DNA of 37,605 nucleotides from Streptomyces sabulosicollis (lineage in GTDB: Bacteria > Actinomycetota > Actinomycetes > Streptomycetales > Streptomycetaceae), in the NCBI RefSeq assembly GCF_016103465.1, contig NZ_JAEEAP010000035.1:1-37605 (forward strand). Direction: 5' to 3'. Of this stretch, positions 19,059-27,081 are shown piece by piece; position 1 is the first letter of the stretch, and each line of letters starts with the position of its first letter. A model generated the notes under the pieces. The model was not told the origin of the DNA, did not search any database, and was given only the letters and a program-made list of their open reading frames with translations. The translations under genes were made by a program, and so were the position numbers.

Positions 19059-20579
19059 TCCCGGCTGCCCCGCCTCCTCGGACTCCGGACCGGGCGCCAC
19101 CGCCCGGGTGGTGCGGCCCGGCAGGGCGAGCAGTGCCACGGCCGCGCCGATCAGGGCGGCCGCCACGCCGACGCTCATCGTGAGGGACTGGGCTCCGGTG
19201 AAGGCCGCGCGGGCCGCCTCGGCCAGCTCCCCGCCGTCCGCCCGGTCCCGGGCGTGCGACAGGGTGGCGCCGAGCGAGGACACCGCGTCTTCGGGCAGAC
19301 CGTCCGGCAGCTCGTTCCGGTACGCGGTGGTGAGCAGGCCGCCCAGCCCGGCCACGCCCAGGGCGATGCCGAGTTGCTGGTGGGTGTCGTTGAGCGCGGA
19401 ACCCATACCGGCCCGTTCGGGCGGCACCGCCGCCAGCACCGTGCTGGTCGCCGACGGCCCCGCGATACCGGATCCGGCGCCCGCCAGTCCCAGCCCGATG
19501 CACACCACCCCGGCGCCGCCGCTCTCGGAGAGCGAGGCCAGCACCGCGAATCCGGCCGCGGTGACGGTGAATCCGGCGACGACGCAGGCCCGCGCCCCGA
19601 ATCCGGCCGGGGCCCGGCCGCCCACGGCCGAGCCCGCGACGACCCCCGCCGCGAGCGGCACCGCGGCGAGCCCGGTCTCGAACGCGCTGTAGCCGAGCAC
19701 CAGTTGCAGATACTGGCTCAGCACGAAGAGGGTGCTGCCGGTGGCGATCGTCATCACCGCCACCGCGAAACCCGCCCCGGAGAACCGCCGGTCGCGGTAG
19801 AGCCGCAGATCGACCATCGGCGTCGCGGAGCGGTGCTGCCGAACGCCGAAGCCGGCCAGCGCCAGCACCGCCACGGCCGCCCCGGCCATCACCGCGGGCG
19901 CGGTGTACCCGTACGCCGGGGCCTCGATCAGGGCCCACACCAGGCCGGTCATGCCCGCGGTGACCAGGACGGTGCCGAACGGATCCAGCTCGCGTCCGTC
20001 GGCCGCCCGGGTCTCGGGCACCAGCCGTACGACCCCGAACAGGGCCACCGCCACCACGGGGAGGTTGATCAGGAAGACCCCCGCCCAGCTCCACGCGTCC
20101 ACCAGGGCACCCCCGAGCACGGGGCCCGCCGCCATGCCGGCGGAGGCGACCGCGCTCCACACCGCGAAGGCCCGAGGGCGCTCCCGCTCGGGGAAGACCG
20201 CGACGAGCACCGCGAGCGTCGCGGGCATCACCAGCGCCGCGCCCACCCCCATGAGCGCTCGCGTCGCGATCAGCCACCACACCGACGGGGCGGCCGCGGC
20301 CGGCGCCGACGCCGCCCCGAGGACCAGCAGCCCCCCGACGAGTGCGCGCCGCCTGCCGTAGCGGTCGGAGAGCACCCCCGCGGTGATGAGGAGCCCGGCG
20401 AAGACCACGACATAGGCGTCGATCACCGCCTGGAGCTGGTCCGTCGAGGCGTCGAAGGCATCGCCGACGGCGGGCACCGCCACGTGCAGGACCGTGTTGT
20501 CGACGACGATCACGAGCAGGGCGGCACACAGCGCCGCCAGGATCGCCCACCGGCGCGGATGGCCTTCCTCGTCGCTCAT
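19038..20579 (-). CDS. DHA2-family MFS drug exporter
   Basis: A 513-residue transporter with about 14 hydrophobic segments, the count for the EmrB/QacA (DHA2) group. Motif D1 [13 protein letters not shown] (about 27-39), motif [14 protein letters not shown] (about 68-80) and antiporter motif [11 protein letters not shown] (about 154-163) are present. It should export drugs or lipophilic metabolites using the proton gradient. ATG at 20579 has GAGGGAGGG very close upstream. It is divergent from a TetR gene, with a perfect inverted repeat between them, so repression by that TetR is likely. The last 21 bases overlap the convergent haem-oxygenase-like gene. Confidence 0.92.
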   Translation of the reverse strand: MSDEEGHPRRWAILAALCAALLVIVVDNTVLHVAVPAVGDAFDASTDQLQAVIDAYVVVFAGLLITAGVLSDRYGRRRALVGGLLVLGAASAPAAAAPSVWWLIATRALMGVGAALVMPATLAVLVAVFPERERPRAFAVWSAVASAGMAAGPVLGGALVDAWSWAGVFLINLPVVAVALFGVVRLVPETRAADGRELDPFGTVLVTAGMTGLVWALIEAPAYGYTAPAVMAGAAVAVLALAGFGVRQHRSATPMVDLRLYRDRRFSGAGFAVAVMTIATGSTLFVLSQYLQLVLGYSAFETGLAAVPLAAGVVAGSAVGGRAPAGFGARACVVAGFTVTAAGFAVLASLSESGGAGVVCIGLGLAGAGSGIAGPSATSTVLAAVPPERAGMGSALNDTHQQLGIALGVAGLGGLLTTAYRNELPDGLPEDAVSSLGATLSHARDRADGGELAEAARAAFTGAQSLTMSVGVAAALIGAAVALLALPGRTTRAVAPGPESEEAGQPGSQRNAE

Positions 20580-20601
20580 GGCCCTCCCTCGTTCCGCTTC
20601 C

Positions 20602-20634
20602 CCTACAGTGTTGGATTATGCCCATCACTGTAGG
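20602..20634. promoter_or_regulatory. TetR operator between exporter and tetR genes
   Basis: A perfect 9-bp inverted repeat, CCTACAGTG (20602-20610) and CACTGTAGG (20626-20634), separated by 15 bases. A minus-strand -10-like CATAAT (20615-20620) lies inside it, so a bound repressor would block the exporter promoter. The -35 partner is weak. Confidence 0.7.
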
Positions 20635-20675
20635 AGCGGTGGAGCGATGAGGGCAACGGGGTAGGCTGCGGGCTC

Positions 20676-21428
20676 GTGAGCGCGAAGCCGGACGGGAACA
20701 GGGGAACGGACGCGGACCAGGGGAAGAAGGTGCTGGACAACGCGCCGGGAGCGGTGTGGTTCCGCGCCGGGAAGACCTCCCGCCCACGCCCTCAGCTGTC
20801 ACACGAGCGGATCATCGCCACCGCCGTCGAACTGCTGGACCGTGACGGTGTGCAGAAGCTGAGCATGCGTCGGCTCGCCGAGCGGCTCGGCGCCCACGCG
20901 ACCAGCCTCTACTGGCACGTGGCCACCAAGGACGACGTCCTCGACCTGGCTCTCGACGCGGTCTTCGCCGAACTCGACCTCCCCGAGGAGCACAGCGCCT
21001 CATGGCAGGAGGACGTCGAGGCGTTCATGTCCGGCCTGCGCTCGGTCCTCCTGCGCCACCCGTGGGCCGCGCCCCTGGCCAACTCCCGCCCCCTCGTGGG
21101 GCCCAACGCCCTGCGCTGCTCGGAGTTCGCCTACACCGCGCTCACCACCGGCGGCTTCGAAGGGGTGCACCTGTCGTCCGCCGCGGCCGCCGTCACCCAC
21201 TATGTGATCGGCTCCGCCTCCTCCGAAGCGGTGTGGCGGCAGCGCTCCGACGAGGCGGCGACCCGCTCGGCCGTGGACGCCCACATCCGCGCCCACACCG
21301 ACGAATACCCCACCCTCGCCGGCCACTTCCCGCTCCTGGAGGAGGACGACTGGGACTCCCACTTCCACCGCGGTGCGCGCCTGCTGATGGCCGGTCTGGC
21401 GTCCCCCGACGCTCAGGGGCGGTCATGA
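20676..21428 (+). CDS. TetR family regulator with TetR-type C-terminal domain
   Basis: A 250-residue regulator. After a 40-residue tail, the HTH is LSHERIIATAVELLDRDGVQ to LSMRRLAERLGAHATSLYWH at about residues 42-80, the TetR subclass that ends in SLYWHV. The C-terminal ligand domain includes HPWAAPLANSRPLVGP. It probably represses the divergent exporter. GTG at 20676 lacks a Shine-Dalgarno; TAGGCT at 20662-20667 is placed for a leaderless transcript starting at the GTG. Its stop overlaps the next gene's start as ATGA at 21425, so a flavoenzyme is made together with the repressor, which is less usual than coupling to the pump. Confidence 0.9.
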   Translation: MSAKPDGNRGTDADQGKKVLDNAPGAVWFRAGKTSRPRPQLSHERIIATAVELLDRDGVQKLSMRRLAERLGAHATSLYWHVATKDDVLDLALDAVFAELDLPEEHSASWQEDVEAFMSGLRSVLLRHPWAAPLANSRPLVGPNALRCSEFAYTALTTGGFEGVHLSSAAAAVTHYVIGSASSEAVWRQRSDEAATRSAVDAHIRAHTDEYPTLAGHFPLLEEDDWDSHFHRGARLLMAGLASPDAQGRS

Positions 21429-22477
21429 CCGCCCCGGTCCCCGCGTTGATCGAGGCGGCCCGGCGCCTCGCCCGCGAGGTGCTGGCCCCCGGTGCCGAGG
21501 CCGCCGACCGCGAGGGAGTCTCCCCGGCCGCGATCGCCGAGGTCAAGGGGTCCGGGGTGCTCGGGGTGAGTGGCCCGGCGGCGTACGGCGGGGCGCAGGC
21601 GCCGGACGCGGTGGCCCGCGAGATCGCCGAAATCCTCGCCGGGGCGTGCTGCTCCACCTACTTCGTCCAGGCCCAGCACCACAGCCCGGTCAGAATGCTC
21701 GCCGCCTCCGACTCCCCGGCGCGTGAGCGGCTGCTGCGGCCGCTGTGCGACGGCACGCTGCTGTCCGGTATCGCCTTCTCCCATCTGCGGGCCTTCCCCC
21801 GTACACCGGTACGGGTCACCCGGGTCCCGGGCGGCAGGCGCTTCGACGGCCGGGTGCCGTGGTACACCGGCTGGGGTCTGAACGATGTGATGCTGCTGGC
21901 CGGGGTCACCGACGACGGCGAGGCGCTGTTCGCCTTCGCGGACGCCCGTGAGCAGCCCGGTCTGCGGCCCACACCGCCGCTCCAGCTCGCCGCGCTGACC
22001 GGTACCCGCACGGTCGGCCTGGAGCTGGACGGCCTGGTGGTACCCGAGGACGCGGTGGTCTGGAGCCGTCCCCACGCGGAGTGGGCGGTCGCGGACCGGC
22101 CGAAGAACACCAACCCCAACCCGGCCGTGTTCGGCGTGGCCGGCGCCGCACTGGACCTGCTGGAGGCCGCCGGGGACGCGGAGGCGAAGGAGACCGCGCA
22201 GGTGCTGGCCGAGCGGCTGCGCGAGGTGCGCCGGGAGGCGTACGCGCTGGTGGACGAGGTGCCGGCGGGCGAGCGCCTGGCGGACCGGCTCGCGGTGAAG
22301 ACCCGGGCCTACGACGTGCTGCGCGCCGCCACCACCGCGGCGATCGTGGCGGGCGGCGGCCGGGCCTTCGGCCTCGGCAGCCCCGCCCAGCGGCTGGCCA
22401 GGGAGGGCCTGTTCCTGGTGGTGCAGGGCCAGACCGCCGACGTCCGCGGCGCCCATCTGCGGGCCCTGCGCGGCTGA
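21425..22477 (+). CDS. Acyl-CoA dehydrogenase-fold flavoenzyme
   Basis: A 350-residue protein with the acyl-CoA dehydrogenase fold: N-terminal helices, a central segment GIAFSHLRAFPRTPVRVTRV with PWYTGWGLNDVMLLAG (about 130-160), and a C-terminal helical domain with AIVAGGGRAFGLGSPAQRLA near 310. The catalytic-base glutamate region of true dehydrogenases is not recognisable by eye, so this may be one of the flavin monooxygenases or oxidases of the fold. It begins within the stop codon of the TetR gene (ATGA), indicating co-translation. It might process the compound sensed by the TetR protein (inference). Confidence 0.78.
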   Translation: MTAPVPALIEAARRLAREVLAPGAEAADREGVSPAAIAEVKGSGVLGVSGPAAYGGAQAPDAVAREIAEILAGACCSTYFVQAQHHSPVRMLAASDSPARERLLRPLCDGTLLSGIAFSHLRAFPRTPVRVTRVPGGRRFDGRVPWYTGWGLNDVMLLAGVTDDGEALFAFADAREQPGLRPTPPLQLAALTGTRTVGLELDGLVVPEDAVVWSRPHAEWAVADRPKNTNPNPAVFGVAGAALDLLEAAGDAEAKETAQVLAERLREVRREAYALVDEVPAGERLADRLAVKTRAYDVLRAATTAAIVAGGGRAFGLGSPAQRLAREGLFLVVQGQTADVRGAHLRALRG

Positions 22478-22665
22478 CCCGGCACCTCGGACGCATCTGG
22501 GCACGCCGGTCCGCGCCCGCGTCCCTGCTCCAGGCCGGAAGCCCCCAGGACGGCCCGGGTGGCCGTGTCGCCGAGGTGCCGGCCCACCAGCCGTTCCATA
22601 CGGGCACGCCAGGCCGGCCGCAGGTGGGAGGAACGCACCCTGACGCTCCTCTTACGCCGTCCTCA

Positions 22666-23547
22666 TCACCCTTGACGGGATTCTTGCCCGAGCTCCTTGC
22701 GGATGCGGTTCAGCATGAAGGCGGAGGACTCCCGCGCCCGCTCCTCCCAGGCGAAGACGCAGGAGGTGGCGACACCGTCGAAGTTCAGCTCGCGGAGGGT
22801 GCCGAAGAAGGTGTCCCAGTCGACCTCGCCCTGGCCGATGTCCAGGTGCTGGTGGACGCGGGCGGGGGTGCCGGGCGGGTTGAGGATGTAGCGCAGCCCG
22901 GAGGAGCCCTTGTGGTTGAAGGAGTCCGCGATGTGCACGTGCTGGAGCTTGTCGCCCGCATAAGCCATCATCCCCGCGATGTCCGCCGTGGGCTCGGCAC
23001 CGGAGAGGTGGAAGGTGTGCGGAGCGCAGTAGAGGTAGTTCACCCACGGCTTGTTGATCGCGCGGACCAGGTCGACCGCGGGGGTGTTCTCCTCGCAGAA
23101 GTCGTCCGGGTGGGCCTCGAGGTTGAGGGCGATGCCCTCGCGCTCGAAGAGCGGCAACAGCTCCTCCAGCGAGCGCCAGAAGGCGGCCTCGCTCTCGGCG
23201 GCGCGCTCGGGACGGCCGTTGAACTCGGAGTTCATCAGCGGGCATTCGAGATCGGCGGTGATCTCGATCATCCGCTTCCAGTAGCTGACGGCCGTCTGCC
23301 GCTCGGTCTCGTCGGGTGAGGACCACTTGTACAGCGGCAGCACGGAGGAGAGCTGGACACCGTGGGTGCGCAGGGCCCGCTTCAGCTCCGCCACGCGCTC
23401 GTCGTCCGCCCGCGGGTGGAGGAAGAACGGCATGAAGTCGTCGCGCGGGGACAACTCGATGTATTCGTAACCGAGTTCGGCGACCGTGCGCACCATTGCG
23501 TCGAGCGGCAGCGCGCGGAGCATATAGGGGTCGAGTGCGATCTTCAC
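22666..23547 (-). CDS. Sugar phosphate isomerase/epimerase (xylose isomerase-like TIM barrel)
   Basis: A 293-residue TIM-barrel protein. Metal-site elements are intact: EFNGRPE (about 108-114), NLEAHPDDFCEEN (about 143-155), HVHIADSFNHKG (about 205-216) and the C-terminal HQHLDIGQGEVDW (about 236-248). It isomerises or epimerises a keto-sugar or inosose in the cytosol, likely a late step of this operon's pathway. GTG at 23547 overlaps the stop of the dehydrogenase gene (GTGA); GGAGCC lies 8 bases upstream. The open frame extends upstream to 23856 but that part is antisense-like shadow coding. Last recognisable gene of the operon. Confidence 0.88.
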   Translation of the reverse strand: MKIALDPYMLRALPLDAMVRTVAELGYEYIELSPRDDFMPFFLHPRADDERVAELKRALRTHGVQLSSVLPLYKWSSPDETERQTAVSYWKRMIEITADLECPLMNSEFNGRPERAAESEAAFWRSLEELLPLFEREGIALNLEAHPDDFCEENTPAVDLVRAINKPWVNYLYCAPHTFHLSGAEPTADIAGMMAYAGDKLQHVHIADSFNHKGSSGLRYILNPPGTPARVHQHLDIGQGEVDWDTFFGTLRELNFDGVATSCVFAWEERARESSAFMLNRIRKELGQESRQG

Positions 23548-24563
23548 GAGGCGGCTCCGTAGCACACGGGTCGGGGCTTCATGTCGATGGTGATGATCCG
23601 GCCGCCCGACTCCAGGGACTGGACAGCGGCGTCGGTGATGACGGTGGCGGCGTAGCCGTCCCAGGAGGACGGGCCGGTGGGCTCCGTGCCCGCCGCCACC
23701 GCGGCGATCCACTCGCGGAACTCGGTGTCGAAGGCATCGCCGAACCGGGCCTTCCAGTCCTGCGGTACGGCGGTGCCGTGCCGCCCGGCGGCGCGGATGC
23801 CGACGGCGGCCGGGTCCGGCAGCCTGACCAGGCCGTCCTCGCCCACGATCTCGCACTGGATGTCGTAGCCGTACTGGCAGTTGACGAAGACCTCCAGGTC
23901 GACGCGGACACCGTTCGCCGTCTCGAAGAGCATGATCTGAGGGTCCTTGAGGTGGCCGAACCGTTTGCCGGTGGCGCGCGGAGTGATCACCTGGACGGAG
24001 CTGATCTCGTCGTCGAGCAGCCAGCGCAGTACGTCGATCTCATGGACGGCCGTGTCCTGGGCCGCCATCGCGGAGACGTAGGAGTCCGGCACGGTCGGGT
24101 TGCGGTGTGCGCAGTGCACGATGAGCGGAGTGCCGACGGCGCCCGAGGCGAGCACGTCCTTCATCTGGCGGTAGCCGGCGTCGAAGCGGCGCATGAAACC
24201 GACCTGGACGAGGCGGCGGCCGTGGGCGCGCTCGGCGTCCACGATGCGCAGACAGTCCTCGGCGGTGGTGGCGAGCGGCTTCTCGCAGAACACCGGCTTG
24301 CCCGCCGCGATGGCGTCGAGGACGTGCTCGGGGTGGGTGGGGCCCCAGGAGGTGACGAGGACGGCGTCCACGTCGGGGGAGTGGATCAGGTCACCGCCGG
24401 TGGGCAGCGCGGCGGCGCCGGTGCGGGAGGCCACCGCGGCGGCCCGCGCCCGGTCGATGTCGGTCACCGCGGTGACCTCGGCACCGGTGATGGCCTCGGT
24501 GAGCCGCCGGATGTGGTCCTGGCCGATCATTCCGGCGCCGATCACACCTACATGTACGGTCAT
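23544..24563 (-). CDS. Gfo/Idh/MocA oxidoreductase, inositol 2-dehydrogenase-like
   Basis: A 339-residue NAD-dependent dehydrogenase. The Rossmann start is VHVGVIGAGMIGQDHIRR (3-20); the EKP motif is FCEKPLA (about 91-97); the catalytic region is AVHEIDVLRWLLDDE near residue 172, matching the IolG pattern. It likely oxidises myo-inositol or a related cyclitol to an inosose. AAGGAA precedes ATG at 24563 by 6 bases. It sits 25 bases after the sugar porter and overlaps the isomerase gene by 4 bases. IolG is likely but other cyclitol or sugar substrates are possible, so no symbol is given. Confidence 0.88.
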   Translation of the reverse strand: MTVHVGVIGAGMIGQDHIRRLTEAITGAEVTAVTDIDRARAAAVASRTGAAALPTGGDLIHSPDVDAVLVTSWGPTHPEHVLDAIAAGKPVFCEKPLATTAEDCLRIVDAERAHGRRLVQVGFMRRFDAGYRQMKDVLASGAVGTPLIVHCAHRNPTVPDSYVSAMAAQDTAVHEIDVLRWLLDDEISSVQVITPRATGKRFGHLKDPQIMLFETANGVRVDLEVFVNCQYGYDIQCEIVGEDGLVRLPDPAAVGIRAAGRHGTAVPQDWKARFGDAFDTEFREWIAAVAAGTEPTGPSSWDGYAATVITDAAVQSLESGGRIITIDMKPRPVCYGAAS

Positions 24564-24588
24564 GGTGGATTCCTTGGAGAGCGGGGTT

Positions 24589-26022
24589 TCAGGAGAAGCG
24601 CGTCCGGAGCTCGGCTTCGAGCGCTTCGAGCGTGCGGCCCTTGGTCTCGGGGACGCAGAACTTGACGAAGGTGAGCGAGAGCAGGCCCGCCACCACGAAG
24701 AGGAAGAAGGTGTTGGAGATCCCGATCCCGGAGACCAGGGACGGGAAGACCAGCCCGATCACGAAGTTGGTCAGCCACAGCACCACGGCCGCGACACCCA
24801 TGCCGAAGCCACGCATCCGCATGGGGAAGATCTCCGAGAGCATCAGCCAGGTCACCGGGGAGATCGCGCCCTGCTGGAAGGCGAGGAAGGTGACGGTCAT
24901 GGCGAGCACGGCGTACGCCCGGCCGTCGCCCGAGGGCAGCACCAGCGAGAAGACGCCGATCAGCAGCAGGGCGGTGGTGGTGCCGAGCTGCCCGGTCATC
25001 AGCATCGGGCGGCGGTTGACACGGCCGAGCAGCCAGATGCCCACGAACGTGGCCAGCACCGAGATCACACCGTTGGCGATGTTGGCCGTCAGCGCGCTGT
25101 CCGCGGCGAAGCCCGCGTCGGTGAGGATCTGTGTGCCGTAGTACATGATCGTGTTGACGCCGGTGATCTGCTGCACGATCGCGATGCCGAAGCCGACGAA
25201 CATCAGCTTGCGCACCCACGGCGTGGCCTTCATGTCCTGCCAGCCACCGAGCTTCTGCCGCTCCTCCTTGACGGCGAGCGCGGACACCTCGCTCAGCTCG
25301 GCCTCGGCCCGCTGCTGGGACCGGACCTGCTTGAGCACCCCGAGCGCGTCGGCGAAACGGCTCTGGGAGGCCAGCCAGCGCGGACTCTCCGGCATCACCA
25401 GCATGCCGAACCACAGCACGACGGCCGGAAGTGTGGCCAGGACGAGCATCCAGCGCCAGACGCCGCCCGACTCGCCGCCCACCCGGGCGATGATCGCGTT
25501 GCAGGTGAAGGCCAGCAGCTGGCCGCTCACGATCATCAGCTCATTGCGGGTGACCAGGGCACCGCGCCGCTCCGCGGGTGAGATCTCGGCGAGGTAGACC
25601 GGTACGGTCACCGACGCCCCACCGACCGCGAGGCCGAGGACGAACCGCGCCACGATCATGATCCCGGTGGTCGGGGCCAGGGTGCAGCCGAGCGCGCCGA
25701 TGAAGAACAGCACGGCCAGGGTGAGGATGGTGCGCCGCCGTCCGCGCGCGTCCGACAGCCGGCCGCCGGTGATCGCGCCGAGCGCGGCACCGAGGAGCAG
25801 CGAGCTGGTGACCATGCCCTCGGTGACCGCGGTGAGGCCCAGGTCGTCGGTCATATAGGGCAGCGCGCCGTTGATGACGCCGGTGTCGTAGCCGAAGAGC
25901 AGACCGCCGAAGGTGGCGATGACGGTGATGATCCGCAGCCGCCGGGTGACCGCCTGCGGGGCGGGGTCGGCGATGGCGGTGGCCGGGATGGGGGCCCGTG
26001 TCGCGTCGTCCCTGACGTCCAT
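24589..26022 (-). CDS. Sugar porter family MFS transporter (inositol permease-like)
   Basis: A 477-residue MFS sugar/H+ symporter with 12 predicted spans. FGGLLFGYDTGVINGALPYM (about 39-58), GRLSDARGRRR (about 88-98), PVYLAEISPAERRG (about 145-158), PESPRWL (about 216-222), QQITGVNTIMYYG (about 287-299) and PETKGRTLEALE at the C-terminus are family signatures. It imports a sugar or inositol for the catabolic genes around it. ATG at 26022 has a strong site, TAGGAGGCGG. The gap to the upstream IolE-like gene is 9 bases. Confidence 0.92.
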   Translation of the reverse strand: MDVRDDATRAPIPATAIADPAPQAVTRRLRIITVIATFGGLLFGYDTGVINGALPYMTDDLGLTAVTEGMVTSSLLLGAALGAITGGRLSDARGRRRTILTLAVLFFIGALGCTLAPTTGIMIVARFVLGLAVGGASVTVPVYLAEISPAERRGALVTRNELMIVSGQLLAFTCNAIIARVGGESGGVWRWMLVLATLPAVVLWFGMLVMPESPRWLASQSRFADALGVLKQVRSQQRAEAELSEVSALAVKEERQKLGGWQDMKATPWVRKLMFVGFGIAIVQQITGVNTIMYYGTQILTDAGFAADSALTANIANGVISVLATFVGIWLLGRVNRRPMLMTGQLGTTTALLLIGVFSLVLPSGDGRAYAVLAMTVTFLAFQQGAISPVTWLMLSEIFPMRMRGFGMGVAAVVLWLTNFVIGLVFPSLVSGIGISNTFFLFVVAGLLSLTFVKFCVPETKGRTLEALEAELRTRFS

Positions 26023-26031
26023 GGCCGCCTC

Positions 26032-26796
26032 CTACCGGCCGAGGGCCGGGCGCCGGGTTCCGGTGAGGCCGCAACCGGCCAGGTGCTCACGGGTGCTGAC
26101 GGCGATGGGCAGCGGCACGCCGGGAGCGCACGGGTACAGATCCTGCTCGACGATGACGAACAACTCGGCGTCGAGCCTGGTGAGTTCGGCCACCACATCG
26201 GCCGGGTTCGGCACCCCCGCGGGCGGGGAGACACACACCCCGCGCTTGACGGCCTCGCCGAAGGAGAGGTTCCCGGCGGCCACTTGGGCGAGCACGGTGG
26301 GGTCGACCAGGCGCAGGCCGTACTCGTCCAGCAGGAGCTTGCCGAGCCGGTCGGCGGACCGGCCGAAGCCCGCCCACTGCTCGGCGGTCAGCTCGGGCGG
26401 CTCGGTATAGCCACCGGTCTTCTCGTCCCGGAACATGGGCGGGATCAGGACCAGGTGGTGAGCCCCGGCGGCGGCGGTCAGCTCGGCCACCTCGCGGACG
26501 GGGGCGAGCATCTCGTCCCAGGCGTCGGGGCGGTGCAGCGCTCCGAACGCGGTGCCGCCGGAGACCCGCAGACCGCGGGCGTCGAGCTCGGCCTTCAGCC
26601 GCCGCGGGTCGGTGGGCAGGTAGCCGTACGGGCCGAGCTCCAGCCACTGGTAACCGGCCGCGGCCAACTCGTCGAGGAAGCGGGGGTACGCCACCTGGTG
26701 CTCGTCCTTCGGGAACCAGATGCCCCAGGAGTCGGGGGCGGAGCCCAGACACAGGTTGCCCGCGGTGGTGCGGAGGGGGGATGGCGCCGTTGCCAT
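26032..26796 (-). CDS. IolE-like isomerase/dehydratase with a central deletion
   Basis: A 254-residue member of the xylose-isomerase-like TIM-barrel family. The N-terminal half (GSAPDSWGIWFP at 18-29, YQWLELGPYGYLPTDP at 49-64) and the end (FVIVEQDLYPC) are well kept. After DEYGLRL (157-163) the sequence jumps to VDPTVLA. In relatives I know, about 60 residues lie here, including an HPHADxH metal motif, a CLDTGH motif and a VHLKQ strand. The deletion is in frame. Without these residues the enzyme is probably inactive, or has gained a different role. ATG at 26796 has AAGGA upstream. It is first in the operon, next to the tandem operators. Confidence 0.82.
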   Translation of the reverse strand: MATAPSPLRTTAGNLCLGSAPDSWGIWFPKDEHQVAYPRFLDELAAAGYQWLELGPYGYLPTDPRRLKAELDARGLRVSGGTAFGALHRPDAWDEMLAPVREVAELTAAAGAHHLVLIPPMFRDEKTGGYTEPPELTAEQWAGFGRSADRLGKLLLDEYGLRLVDPTVLAQVAAGNLSFGEAVKRGVCVSPPAGVPNPADVVAELTRLDAELFVIVEQDLYPCAPGVPLPIAVSTREHLAGCGLTGTRRPALGR

Positions 26797-26954
26797 GGCG
26801 TGTCCTTCTGCGGAGGGGGAGTGGGCGGGGTCAGCCGGAGGTCGGAAAGGTGAACCCGGCGGCCACACCACGGTCCGTGGTCGGCACATCGAACGGCATC
26901 ACGCTGTTGTTCCTTAGCTCCGGGGACCTGGGATGTCAGGGGAGAACGGGTCGG

Positions 26955-26980
26955 CTAGTGCGCTCTACTAGCGCGCTCTA
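26955..26980. promoter_or_regulatory. Tandem palindromic operators for the LacI regulator
   Basis: Two adjacent 13-bp units, CTAGTGCGCTCTA (26955-26967) and CTAGCGCGCTCTA (26968-26980), differ at one base. Each contains the interrupted palindrome TAG-N-GCGC-N-CTA. They lie in the 285-base region between the leftward catabolic operon and the rightward lacI gene and are the obvious binding sites for its product. Confidence 0.78.
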
Positions 26981-27017
26981 GGCGAGTACGATGACTCCTG
27001 TCCGAATGTCATGTCAA
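26964..27017. promoter_or_regulatory. Candidate divergent promoters around the LacI operators
   Basis: Rightward: TACGAT (26987-26992) as -10, 17 bases after a weak -35 TCTACT (26964-26969) that overlaps the operators, implying autoregulation. Leftward: TTGACA on the minus strand (27012-27017) with no clear -10 at the right distance. Both are tentative. Confidence 0.35.
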
Positions 27018-27081
27018 TAGCGTGTTGCCGAGGGATCTCACGACTGCCCGTAGGGTGGGCTGCGTCGGAGGGTGGTCACAG

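Noticed and set aside
22478-22640. Possible small minus-strand gene containing WRARMERLVGRHLGDTATRA
   Set aside because: No homology recognised, no ribosome-binding site, and the frame runs on antisense to the flavoenzyme.
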